Below, piece after piece: positions 15,044 to 23,393 of a stretch of DNA of 32,653 nt. Each line of letters begins with the position of its first letter. Within the stretch, counting starts at the first letter, position 1. Below the pieces are notes generated by a model. The model was not told where the DNA came from and made no database searches. It saw only the letters and a list, made by a program, of their open reading frames with translations. The translations under genes were made by a program, and so were the position numbers. Source of the stretch: PALSA-505 sp036496025 (lineage in GTDB: Bacteria > Actinomycetota > Actinomycetes > Streptosporangiales > Streptosporangiaceae). The DNA lies in NCBI GenBank assembly GCA_036496025.1, contig DASXLW010000154.1:1-32653 (forward strand), written 5' to 3'.

Positions 15044-16942
15044 TCAGGTGCCGGGCTGGCCGGCCTGAATGGCCAGCATGGTCAGGTCATCGCGGAGCAC
15101 GTTCCGGCAGAACTCCGTGACCACTTCCTGGACCCGGGACACCAGTGCGGCGGGCGCCTGTCCGGCCAGCGCGGCCAGCTCGTCGACGAGCCGGTCCTCG
15201 AAAGAGCTCATGTCCGGGCCGCACGCGCTGGTCAGCCCGTCGGTGTACAGGAACAGCACATCTCCGGGTTCGATGGTGAGCTGCTGGACCGCGGGCTCGG
15301 CGTCGGGGAAGATCCCGAGCGGGAATCCCCCGCCCTGCAGCGTCCGGACGCGCCCGTCAGGCCTGATCAACAGGATCGCCGGGTGCCCCGCGCTGCCCAC
15401 CGAGACGTGCAGCGCGTGGTCTCGCCATTCCAGGTAGGCGACGGTCGCGGTGACGAACCGGCCGCCGAACTCCTCGGCCAGCATGATCTCGTTCGTGCCC
15501 CGGAGCACGGCCGCCGGGGCGGCATCCATGTGCGCGAACGCCCGGATCGAGTGCCGAGCAGCCGCGGTGACGGCCGCGGCGTCTTCGCCCTTGCCGCACA
15601 CGTCCCCGACGGCGATCCCCCAGCCGTGACGGGCCGGGTAGACGTCGTAGAAATCCCCGCCGACTTCGGCGTCGGACGTGGCGGGGATGTGGGCGGCCGC
15701 GATCTCGGCGCCGGGAATCTGCCTGACCTGCCTGGGCAGCAAGCTGGCCTGCAGCGCGTCAGCCACGTCGCTGCGGCGCCGGAACAGCCTGTCGATCCTG
15801 ATCGCCAGGGCCAGTTGCTCGCCCAGCTCCTCGACCAGGCCGACATCGGCCATGACGAAGGGCCCCTGGCCCGCCTGCCTGGCCAGGGTCAGCACGCCGT
15901 AGCTGCGCTCCCCGTCGGACAGCGGAACGCACAGCAGCGACGTTGCGCCGAGAATCATCAGCAGCGGGACGCCGTCGGGCCCCTTCCCCAGCGCGCCGGC
16001 ATCCTCGGCGTGCGCCACCAGCAGCCCGCTGCCCGACTCATGCACCTCCAGCGGGACCGAGCCTGGCTGCGGATCGACCGCGGCGGTGGTCCTGGCCAGT
16101 TCCTCCTCGGCTCGCTGGCCGCCTGGCCCGGACACCATCTGCCGGCGCAGCCCCTGACCCCGGTCGATGTCGATGATGACCCAGGCGCTCAGCTCCCTGG
16201 ACAGCAGTCGTGCGTACTGCCGCATCGCCACCTGCTCGCTGTAGGTGACGTTCTCCAGCAGAATCCTGGTCGCCGCGATCACCAGATCAAGCCGCCTGGT
16301 CAGCGCCTGGATCGCGGCCGCGTCCTGATCGCCGTCCGGCACGGATTCCGGCTGCGCGCGCGCGGCCTGGCCGGGAACCGGCCCGCGCGGCCCGGCGGCC
16401 ACGATCAGCTGGTCCGCGTCTCCCCGGCTGCGCACCGGCCGCATGGTGAGGGTGCAGTCGACCTCACCCTTCGCCGCGAGCAGGCGACAGCGCAGCTGCT
16501 GGGTATCGCCGGTGCGGACGGTGGCCGCGAGCTGGGTCGCAGCCGCGGCCCGGGACGGCAGATCCACGAACGCCGTGAACAGCTTGCCGGTCGCGTAGCC
16601 GGGACCCGACCCGAGCAGGGCGCCGGCCGCCCCGTTGACCCGCCGGACCGTGCCGTCCAGGCTGAGCAGGAACAACGGCACAGGCGCCTGCTGAAACACC
16701 GCGTGCAGGAACCGCCGCTCGGCGTGGGCCGCGCCCGCGGAGGCGCTCTTCTCGTCTCCGGGCCGGGCATCAGTCGCCGTGTCCAGCGCGTCGAGCGCCG
16801 CATCAAGCTCGGTGAGCGCAGCCTCGAACAGCGGCCGCAGCTGCGCTCCCTTGAGCGTGGCGGCCTGGCGGAGCGCTTCACCCCGCGCTCTCAGGGCGGC
16901 GATTTCGCCTTCCGGAACTACCGGACTTGAGGGGTGCTCCAT
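15044..16942 (-). CDS. PAS-GAF-SpoIIE/PP2C serine phosphatase (RsbU-like)
   Basis: 632-residue multidomain phosphatase. An N-terminal helical part is followed by a PAS-like domain (about 76-185; FLHAVFQQAPVPLFLLSLDGTVRRVNGAAGALLG), a GAF domain (about 225-385; ending in LGATSLLCVPLSDGERSYGVLTLAR) and a SpoIIE-type PP2C domain (about 408-630) with EVGGDFYDV, VGDVCGKG, VGSAGHPAILLI, LFLYTDGLT and DDLTMLA, so the metal-binding aspartates are present. Known relatives dephosphorylate STAS antagonists to release a sigma factor, and a STAS gene heads this operon. Start is uncertain: ATG 16942 begins good sequence; a GTG at 17059 overlaps the preceding stop (GTGA) but adds 39 Arg/Ala-rich residues of poor coding character. 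Confidence 0.9.
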   Translation of the reverse strand: MEHPSSPVVPEGEIAALRARGEALRQAATLKGAQLRPLFEAALTELDAALDALDTATDARPGDEKSASAGAAHAERRFLHAVFQQAPVPLFLLSLDGTVRRVNGAAGALLGSGPGYATGKLFTAFVDLPSRAAAATQLAATVRTGDTQQLRCRLLAAKGEVDCTLTMRPVRSRGDADQLIVAAGPRGPVPGQAARAQPESVPDGDQDAAAIQALTRRLDLVIAATRILLENVTYSEQVAMRQYARLLSRELSAWVIIDIDRGQGLRRQMVSGPGGQRAEEELARTTAAVDPQPGSVPLEVHESGSGLLVAHAEDAGALGKGPDGVPLLMILGATSLLCVPLSDGERSYGVLTLARQAGQGPFVMADVGLVEELGEQLALAIRIDRLFRRRSDVADALQASLLPRQVRQIPGAEIAAAHIPATSDAEVGGDFYDVYPARHGWGIAVGDVCGKGEDAAAVTAAARHSIRAFAHMDAAPAAVLRGTNEIMLAEEFGGRFVTATVAYLEWRDHALHVSVGSAGHPAILLIRPDGRVRTLQGGGFPLGIFPDAEPAVQQLTIEPGDVLFLYTDGLTSACGPDMSSFEDRLVDELAALAGQAPAALVSRVQEVVTEFCRNVLRDDLTMLAIQAGQPGT

Positions 16943-17055
16943 CACGACCTTGTCTCGCAACGCCTGGGGCTCTGCCCGCCGGCCGGCGGGCCAACTCGCG
17001 GAGCCCCCACGATCAGCAAGCCTATCCGCGCGGGCCCGGATGGGTGTTCGGACGA

Positions 17056-17775
17056 TCACCTGGCCGGCGATGACTTCAAGCCGTTGGTCCCACCGGACTC
17101 AACGACCGCCTGGGCGAGATCGGCCACTCTCACGTTACGTTCCTGCGAGGCCCGCCGCAGCCACTGCAGGGCCTCATCGGCCGTACAGCCGGATGCCTGC
17201 ATCAGCATGCCCTTCGCCTGGTCCACGACCGACCGCGAGTCGGCCGCGGCCTGCAGTTGCCGCGCGGTCCGCTGGGCGTCGCCGTAGTCGGCCGCGTTGC
17301 CCACGACCGTGTCGCCGAAGGCCATGAACAGCTCGGCCAGCTCGAGCTGCCCCGACTGGAGCAGCCGGGGCCGGGTGCCGTACAGCGACAGCGTGACGGC
17401 CTCGGGGCCGGGCCGGGAGGCGAGGGTGAACGAGCAGCGTATCCCGCGGCGCAGCGCCGCGGCCGCGTACTCCGGCCAGCGGGGCTCGTCCAGCGTGTCG
17501 GGGCAAACCACCGGCCCGCCGCCGGCCAGGGCCTCGAGCACCGGCCCGCGGCCCGAGCTGAGCTGCACGTCGGCCAGTTCAGGGAGATCGGGATGGCTGG
17601 CTACCAGCGCCACCAGCTCTCCGGCCCGCCAGATGCCCGCCGTGGCCCCGGAGCAGGCTCGCACCTGACGCGTGGCCAGAACCACCAACTGGTTCAGCGA
17701 CCGCGGCTCGGAGGCCCGCGCGACGCTCAGCAGTTCGGCGGTCTCGCGCGCCAGATCCGAACCGGGCACCGTCAT
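17056..17775 (-). CDS. GAF-ANTAR domain regulator
   Basis: 239-residue protein with an N-terminal GAF sensor (about 20-165) and a C-terminal ANTAR RNA-binding domain (about 172-230). The ANTAR part is clear: SRSVVDQAKGMLMQASGCTADEALQWLRRASQERNVRVADLAQAVV. ANTAR proteins bind paired-hexaloop RNA hairpins to prevent transcription termination; actinobacterial GAF-ANTAR proteins are common and mostly uncharacterised. It starts 5 bases after the STAS gene stop and its own stop overlaps a possible GTG start of the PP2C gene, so the three form one operon. An RNA target within the window is not obvious; the terminator-bearing leader at 19750-19888 is worth testing. Confidence 0.92.
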   Translation of the reverse strand: MTVPGSDLARETAELLSVARASEPRSLNQLVVLATRQVRACSGATAGIWRAGELVALVASHPDLPELADVQLSSGRGPVLEALAGGGPVVCPDTLDEPRWPEYAAAALRRGIRCSFTLASRPGPEAVTLSLYGTRPRLLQSGQLELAELFMAFGDTVVGNAADYGDAQRTARQLQAAADSRSVVDQAKGMLMQASGCTADEALQWLRRASQERNVRVADLAQAVVESGGTNGLKSSPAR

Positions 17776-17780
17776 CCCTC

Positions 17781-18209
17781 TCAGGCCGATGACTGTTTGC
17801 GCCGCGGGCGGGGCCGGGCCGGAACCGCGTCGCGCTTGCCCCCGGGCCCGGACTCGGCATCCGCGTCGCCCTGCCCGGCGGCTACCGCCTTGTCCACGGT
17901 GTCATAGAGCGGAAGCCGGTCAGCCAGCCCGGTGATCCACAGTGACTTGGTATAGCGATACCTCGGGCCCGCGAGAGCGAGCGTGCCGCCCGCGGCCACC
18001 AGGCCCTTCCAGTGGCCGACGATGACGGCCAGCGCGCTGGTGTCCATGAAGTCAACGGCGCTCAGGTCGAGCACTATGCGGTCGTGGTCCCGCCGGGCCA
18101 CCGTCAGGTACTCGTCGAACTCACGCCCCGTCACGACATCAAGATCTCCGCGGATCACGACGATCAGGCTGTCGCCTCGGTGCTCAGACGAGAGCTCAAG
18201 TCCTTCCAA
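17781..18209 (-). CDS. STAS-domain anti-sigma factor antagonist
   Basis: 142-residue STAS protein of the RsbV/SpoIIAA type. Seen: LIVVIRGDLDVVTGREFDEYL, IVLDLSAVDFMDTSALAVIVGHWK and GGTLALAGPRYRYTKSLWITGLADRLPLYDTVDKAV, the full beta-alpha STAS fold. The phosphorylatable Ser lies in DTSALAV, where most relatives have DSSGL. A Lys/Arg-rich 30-residue tail is added at the C-terminus. The only usable start is a TTG at 18209, supported by GGGAG six bases upstream and a stop a few codons before it. It is the first gene of the STAS / GAF-ANTAR / PP2C operon; its phosphorylation state is probably set by the PP2C product and by a HATPase kinase such as the divergent RsbA-like protein. Confidence 0.93.
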   Translation of the reverse strand: MEGLELSSEHRGDSLIVVIRGDLDVVTGREFDEYLTVARRDHDRIVLDLSAVDFMDTSALAVIVGHWKGLVAAGGTLALAGPRYRYTKSLWITGLADRLPLYDTVDKAVAAGQGDADAESGPGGKRDAVPARPRPRRKQSSA

Positions 18210-18254
18210 CTCACGCTCCCGGGGTGTCGGTCAAAGCAGGAAGATTAGCGGCCT

Positions 18255-18275
18255 CAATGGTATGAGTACCCATTG
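18255..18275. promoter_or_regulatory. Dyad-symmetric operator candidate
   Basis: CAATGG (18255-18260) and CCATTG (18270-18275) form a perfect inverted repeat around a second one, GGTA-tgag-TACC (18259-18270). It overlaps a minus-strand GGGTAC (18271-18266), a SigB-like -10, though no matching -35 is seen. It lies between the divergent STAS operon and the RsbA-like gene, 46 bases before the TTG start. Confidence 0.35.
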
Positions 18276-18415
18276 TGGGCGCATCCCGGGCGCATGACTG
18301 CCGATTCTGCGGGAACCTAGCTTCGGGAGTGGTTGTCTGCCGGCCGTGAAGCCGGGCCGTGCGGCGTGCCGACCTGCGGAATGAGCGAGCCGAGGACCGA
18401 TGATGAACGAGGGGG

Positions 18416-19348
18416 GTGGTGGCGGCGGCTGGTGATGGCTTGAGCCATCACGCGCTGTTCTATCGTGATCAGCGCGAATTTCTGGCGTGCGTCGCGAGTT
18501 TCGCCCACGACGGGCTGACCAGGTCCGAGCCGGTCCTCATCGCCGTCCCGGGAAGCAAAGGACGCCTGGTGGGCGAGCAGCTGCGCCAGGACTCCCGGTA
18601 TGTGGCCTACGCCGACATGGCCGAGACAGGCCGCAATCCGGCGCGAATCATCCCGGCGGTCAGGTCATTCATCGAAGAGCATCCCGGGCGGCGGATCCGT
18701 TTCATCGAGGAGCCGGTCTGGCCGGGACGTTCGGCCGAGGAGCGATACGAGGTCGGCAGGCATGAGGCTCTGATCAACTTCGCCTTCGCCGGCGCCGCGG
18801 CGACCATCTTGTGCCTGTATGCCGCCGACGGGCTGGCAGACTCGGTCACCGGCACGGTCCGGCGCACCCACCCCGAGATACTCACCGACGGGCGCGAGCA
18901 GGCCAGCGCCAGCTACGTCGGCGCGGACGGCAGGGCGCTCGCCTTCGAGGGCCCGCTGCCGGCTCCGCCGGCTGGCGCGGAGGTCATCAGCTACCTCAGC
19001 GACCTGCGGCCGATGCGGCGGCTGGTGGAGGACTACGCCGGGCGCAACGGGCTGTCCGACGACCGCACCGCCAGCCTGGTCCTGGCCGCCAGCGAGCTGG
19101 CCGCCAACACCCTGCGGCACACCAGCGGTGGCGGCACGGTACGCGTCTGGCACACCCGGCTCGAGATCCTGTGCCAGGTGGAGGATGCGGGCTGGATCAC
19201 CGATCCGCTGGCCGGGCGCAGGCGCCGGCCCGCGGCCGAGCCCGGTCACGGCCTGTGGCTGGTGAATCAGGTGTGCGACCTGGTGGAACTGAGGTCCGGG
19301 CAGGCCGGCACCACCGTCCGGTTGCACATGCGCCGTTCGGGGCTCTGA
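18416..19348 (+). CDS. RsbA-like MEDS-HATPase anti-sigma regulatory protein
   Basis: 310-residue protein with an N-terminal MEDS (DcmR-type sensory) domain (about 10-165; HHALFYRDQREFLACVASFAHDGLTRSEPVLIAVP) and a C-terminal GHKL ATPase of the anti-sigma kinase type (about 200-305). The ATPase has the N-box ASELAANTLRHT, VEDAGW (G1) and GHGLWLVNQVCD (G2), so nucleotide binding looks intact; there is no His phosphoacceptor domain. Such proteins are named RsbA-family anti-sigma regulators and may phosphorylate STAS partners or hold a sigma factor. The GTG at 18416 directly follows GAGGGG; GTG 18419 is equally possible. Divergent from the STAS operon, which supplies a plausible partner. It is the only anti-sigma kinase candidate in the window. 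Confidence 0.88.
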   Translation: MVAAAGDGLSHHALFYRDQREFLACVASFAHDGLTRSEPVLIAVPGSKGRLVGEQLRQDSRYVAYADMAETGRNPARIIPAVRSFIEEHPGRRIRFIEEPVWPGRSAEERYEVGRHEALINFAFAGAAATILCLYAADGLADSVTGTVRRTHPEILTDGREQASASYVGADGRALAFEGPLPAPPAGAEVISYLSDLRPMRRLVEDYAGRNGLSDDRTASLVLAASELAANTLRHTSGGGTVRVWHTRLEILCQVEDAGWITDPLAGRRRRPAAEPGHGLWLVNQVCDLVELRSGQAGTTVRLHMRRSGL

Positions 19349-19379
19349 CCAGCCAGTGCGCAGGCCGGGATTACCGGTT

Positions 19380-19403
19380 GTTTAACTTTCGCCGGACGGG
19401 CAG
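19380..19403 (+). promoter_or_regulatory. SigB/SigF-type promoter candidate for the small hydrophobic protein gene
   Basis: GTTT at 19380-19383 and GGGCAG at 19398-19403, spacer 14, ending 32 bases before the ATG at 19436. Same form as the element before the sigma-factor gene. Confidence 0.5.
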
Positions 19404-19435
19404 TAGAGACAGCGCACAAGCGAAAGGAGCTTGCG

Positions 19436-19609
19436 ATGTTGCTCATCCTGGCGGTCCTCCTGCTCGCTCTCCTGTTGGGCGGTCTGGGCTTCGCCATTCA
19501 CATCCTGTGGTGGGTGGCGCTCGTGGTGCTGATCATCTGGCTGGTCGGCTTCTTCGTCCATGCCGCCGAAGGGGCGGGGTCGAGGCGTCGTCGCTGGTAC
19601 AGGTGGTAG
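19436..19609 (+). CDS. Small hydrophobic membrane protein (57 aa)
   Basis: 57-residue protein not easily found by length-limited gene calling. It starts MLLILAVLLLALLLGGLGFAIH, continues with a second helix ILWWVALVVLIIWLVGFFV, and ends in a basic/aromatic tail SRRRRWYRW. This helix-turn-helix layout with a terminal WYRW is typical of the short 'hydrophobic proteins' seen in many actinomycetes, of unknown function. AAAGGAG lies 7 bases before the ATG, a strong site. It has its own SigB/F-type promoter and a strong terminator 52 bases downstream, so it is a monocistronic, probably stress-induced transcript. Confidence 0.85.
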   Translation: MLLILAVLLLALLLGGLGFAIHILWWVALVVLIIWLVGFFVHAAEGAGSRRRRWYRW

Positions 19610-19661
19610 CGGGGCGCAACCGGTCCTCAGGACCGAATTCGCGATAATCACGCGTTAACCA

Positions 19662-19702
19662 ACAGCGTGGCGGCAGTCATCTGCCGCCACGCTGTGCTTT
19701 TT
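19662..19702 (+). terminator. Intrinsic terminator after the small hydrophobic protein gene
   Basis: A perfect 15-base-pair stem (19662-19676 with 19681-19695), TCAT loop, followed by TGCTTTTT. This is one of the clearest terminators in the window. Confidence 0.9.
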
Positions 19703-19749
19703 GCGCAGAACAACGGTCCTGACTGCTGCCACCAGCAACGATGCGCCCT

Positions 19750-19888
19750 CTCAAGCCGCGAAGACCGGGCCGGAAGCGGGCTTCGGCTTGAGTAGCCGGG
19801 CGGCACCCGCTATGGTGGTCGCAACGGGTGCTTATGACGCAGGCACACCCCTTACGCCGCTATGGCGTAACGGAGGGTGTGCCTTTTT
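19750..19888 (+). ncRNA. Structured leader or small RNA upstream of the glycosyltransferase gene
   Basis: Three hairpins follow one another. H1 pairs 19750-19757 with 19785-19792 and, after a two-base bulge, 19760-19763 with 19781-19784. H2 pairs GCACCCG (19803-19809) with CGGGTGC (19825-19831). H3 is a terminator (19842-19883 plus T5). The loops of H2 and H3 share the 9-mer CCGCTATGG (19807-19815 and 19857-19865). GGGTG in H2 (19826-19830) could instead pair with CACCC in H3 (19846-19850), a short possible antiterminator. No known riboswitch class is recognised. It may be a small RNA or an attenuator for the gene at 19971. Confidence 0.42.
19842..19888 (+). terminator. Terminator/attenuator hairpin before the glycosyltransferase gene
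   Basis: GGCACACCC (19842-19850) pairs with GGGTGTGCC (19875-19883); inside it TTACGCC (19852-19858) pairs with GGCGTAA (19864-19870); TTTTT follows at 19884-19888. It ends 82 bases before the ATG at 19971. Confidence 0.78.
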
Positions 19889-19970
19889 GCATGAGGCCAC
19901 CGGATGAGCCGACAGGCTCCTCACGCCCTCCTGGTTACGCCGAGCCGGCTAGCACTGAGGAGGCAATGTG

Positions 19971-21233
19971 ATGAGGATCGCCCTCGTCGCACAGCACGGC
20001 AGCCCGCTTAGCACCGCACCGGGCGCCAGCACCGGAGCCCAGGCCGCGGCGATGACCTCGCTGGCCCGGGCGCTGGCTGAGCAGGGCCACCGCACCACGA
20101 TCTACGCCCGCAAAGACTCGCGTGATCTTCCCGGCAGCGCCATCCTGGCGCGCGGGGTAACGGTCGAGCATCTGACCGCGGGTCCGCCGACACCGTTGAG
20201 CGAGGACAAACTCACCAAGCACGTCAGCGAGTTCGGGGACAAGCTGGCCGGGCGCTGGAACCGGGCCCGCCCCGATGTCGTCCACGCCCACTCCTGGACC
20301 AGCGGGCTGGCCGCCCTGGCCGCCGCGCGTGAGCGGGACGTCCGCGTCGCGGCGTCCTTCGGCTCGCTCGCCGTCACCGAACAGCGTCACCGGATGCCTG
20401 TGGCCGGCGGCGCCGCGCGGATTCGCCTGGAGACCTGCATCGCCCGCAGCGCCGACGCCGTCTTGGCCAGTACCTCGGCCCAGGCGTCCGAATTCATCCG
20501 GATGGGAGTGCCCAGGGCCGCTCTCACGGTGGTGCCGGCCGGCGTGGATACCGACCGGTTCTCGCCCGACGGCCCGGTTGCCGACCGCGGACCGCGGCCA
20601 CGGCTGCTCGCGGTGGCGCCGCTGGCCGGCGGCCAGGGCCTGGAGGTCCTGGTGCGCATGCTGTCCGGCGTGCCTGAGGCCGACCTGATGATCGCCGGCG
20701 GCCCGCCGCGGATGCAGCTGCGCAACCAGAAGGTCTACCGCGATCTCATGCGGCTGGCCCGGAGCCTGGGAGTGCACACTCGGCTGTCGTTCACCGGCGA
20801 GGTCAGCCCGGCTGACCTGCCGGCGCTGCTTCGTTCCGCGGATCTGCTGGTGAGCGCGGCGCCGTATGACCCGCACGGCGTGATCACGCTCGCGGCGATG
20901 GCCTGCGGCACCCCGGTGGCCGTGTCAGCGGTGGGCAGCAACCGGGACGCCGTGCTGGACGAGACCACGGGCCTGCTGGTGGCACCCGGCCGACCCGGTC
21001 TGCTCGCCCAGCGGGTGCGCCGCCTGCTCGCCGCCCCGATGCGGCTGGAGGCGTTCGGGATCGCCGCCGCCGACCGGGCCGGCGCCAGGTACTCCTGGGA
21101 TCGCATCGCCCGGGAGACCGCGGCCGCCTACGAGCGTTGCCTGCCGTCCAGTGCCGCGGTCGCGCAAGCCGACGAACCCGAGCGGGAGCCGGAGCCGGAA
21201 CCGGCCGGAGACCTGGTGGCAGCCCTGGCCTGA
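19971..21233 (+). CDS. GT4-family glycosyltransferase, degenerate EX7E motif
   Basis: 420-residue GT-B fold glycosyltransferase resembling family 4 (MshA/PimB-like). The N-terminal domain has MRIALVAQHGSPLS...GAQAAAMTSLARALAEQGH and DVVHAHSWTSGLAA; the C-terminal domain begins near VVPAGVDTDRFSP and has LSFTGEVSPADLPALLRSADLLVSAAPYDPHGVITLAAMACGTPVAVSAVGSNRDAV. In most GT4 enzymes the latter stretch reads EPFG...LEAMA, giving E-x7-E; here those positions are Asp and Ala. Activity may be altered or lost. A Pro/Glu tail follows. GAGGAGG lies 7 bases before the ATG at 19971; the adjacent GTG at 19968 is also possible. A terminator-bearing leader precedes it and a strong hairpin follows. Acceptor and donor sugars unknown. 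Confidence 0.88.
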   Translation: MRIALVAQHGSPLSTAPGASTGAQAAAMTSLARALAEQGHRTTIYARKDSRDLPGSAILARGVTVEHLTAGPPTPLSEDKLTKHVSEFGDKLAGRWNRARPDVVHAHSWTSGLAALAAARERDVRVAASFGSLAVTEQRHRMPVAGGAARIRLETCIARSADAVLASTSAQASEFIRMGVPRAALTVVPAGVDTDRFSPDGPVADRGPRPRLLAVAPLAGGQGLEVLVRMLSGVPEADLMIAGGPPRMQLRNQKVYRDLMRLARSLGVHTRLSFTGEVSPADLPALLRSADLLVSAAPYDPHGVITLAAMACGTPVAVSAVGSNRDAVLDETTGLLVAPGRPGLLAQRVRRLLAAPMRLEAFGIAAADRAGARYSWDRIARETAAAYERCLPSSAAVAQADEPEREPEPEPAGDLVAALA

Positions 21234-21247
21234 CCGCAGCCAACCGC

Positions 21248-21284
21248 GAAGCTGCCCCCGGCCGCGCCGGCCGGGGGCAGCTTC
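21248..21284. terminator. Bidirectional terminator-like hairpin
   Basis: A perfect 17-base-pair stem (21248-21264 with 21268-21284) with a 3-base loop lies between the convergent glycosyltransferase and response-regulator genes. There is no T-run on either side, as is common for actinomycete terminators. Confidence 0.7.
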
Positions 21285-21291
21285 GTCACGC

Positions 21292-21728
21292 TCAGGGCCG
21301 CGGCAGCCGCACGACGGTCACGAAGAAGTCGTCGATCTGCCGGACCGCGGCGATGAACCGGTTGACGTCGACCGGCTTGGTCACGAACGCGTTGGCGTGC
21401 AGCTTGTAGCTGCGCATGATGTCCTCCTCGGAGGAGGACGTGGTCAAGATCACCACCGGCGTGTGGGTGAGCTCGGGATCGGACCTGATCTGCTCCAGGA
21501 CCTGGCGCCCGTCGTACTTGGGCAGGTTGAGGTCGAGCAGGATCAGGTCCACCCGGGGAGCCTGGGCGTGGTCGCCGCGCTGGTAGAGAAAGTCCAGCGC
21601 TTCCTCGCCGTCGCGCGCCACGTGCAGCCGGTTTCCTATCCGGTTCTCCTCGAACGCCTCACGGGTCATCAGCTCGTCGCCGGGGTCGTCCTCGACGAGC
21701 AGGACCTCGATGGGCTGCAGCGGGGTGG

Positions 21729-21732
<4 letters not shown>
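21292..21732 (-). CDS. Single-domain response regulator (Rcp1-like)
   Basis: 146-residue receiver domain without an output domain. The acidic pocket is VEDDPGDE (Asp/Glu near 14-16), the phosphoacceptor is Asp67 in LILLDLNLPKYDG, followed by ILTTSSSEED and the conserved Lys in FVTKPVD. The insertion around LDFLYQRGDHAQAPR and the PKYDGRQVLEQIR stretch are typical of Rcp1-type regulators that partner phytochrome-like or CHASE3 kinases. Its ATG overlaps the kinase stop by 4 bases (21729-21732), so it is co-translated with the kinase and is its likely phosphorylation target. Output must go through protein contact. Confidence 0.93.

Positions 21733-23389
<1,657 letters not shown>

Positions 23390-23393
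<4 letters not shown>

Noticed and set aside
15383..16930. A 515-codon plus-strand open frame across the PP2C gene
   Set aside because: Low-complexity His/Arg/Gln composition, no ribosome site; the opposite strand codes for intact PAS-GAF-PP2C domains.
18266..18271. GGGTAC on the minus strand as a SigB/F-type promoter for the STAS operon
   Set aside because: No GNNT element at 14-16 bases; kept only as part of the dyad observation.
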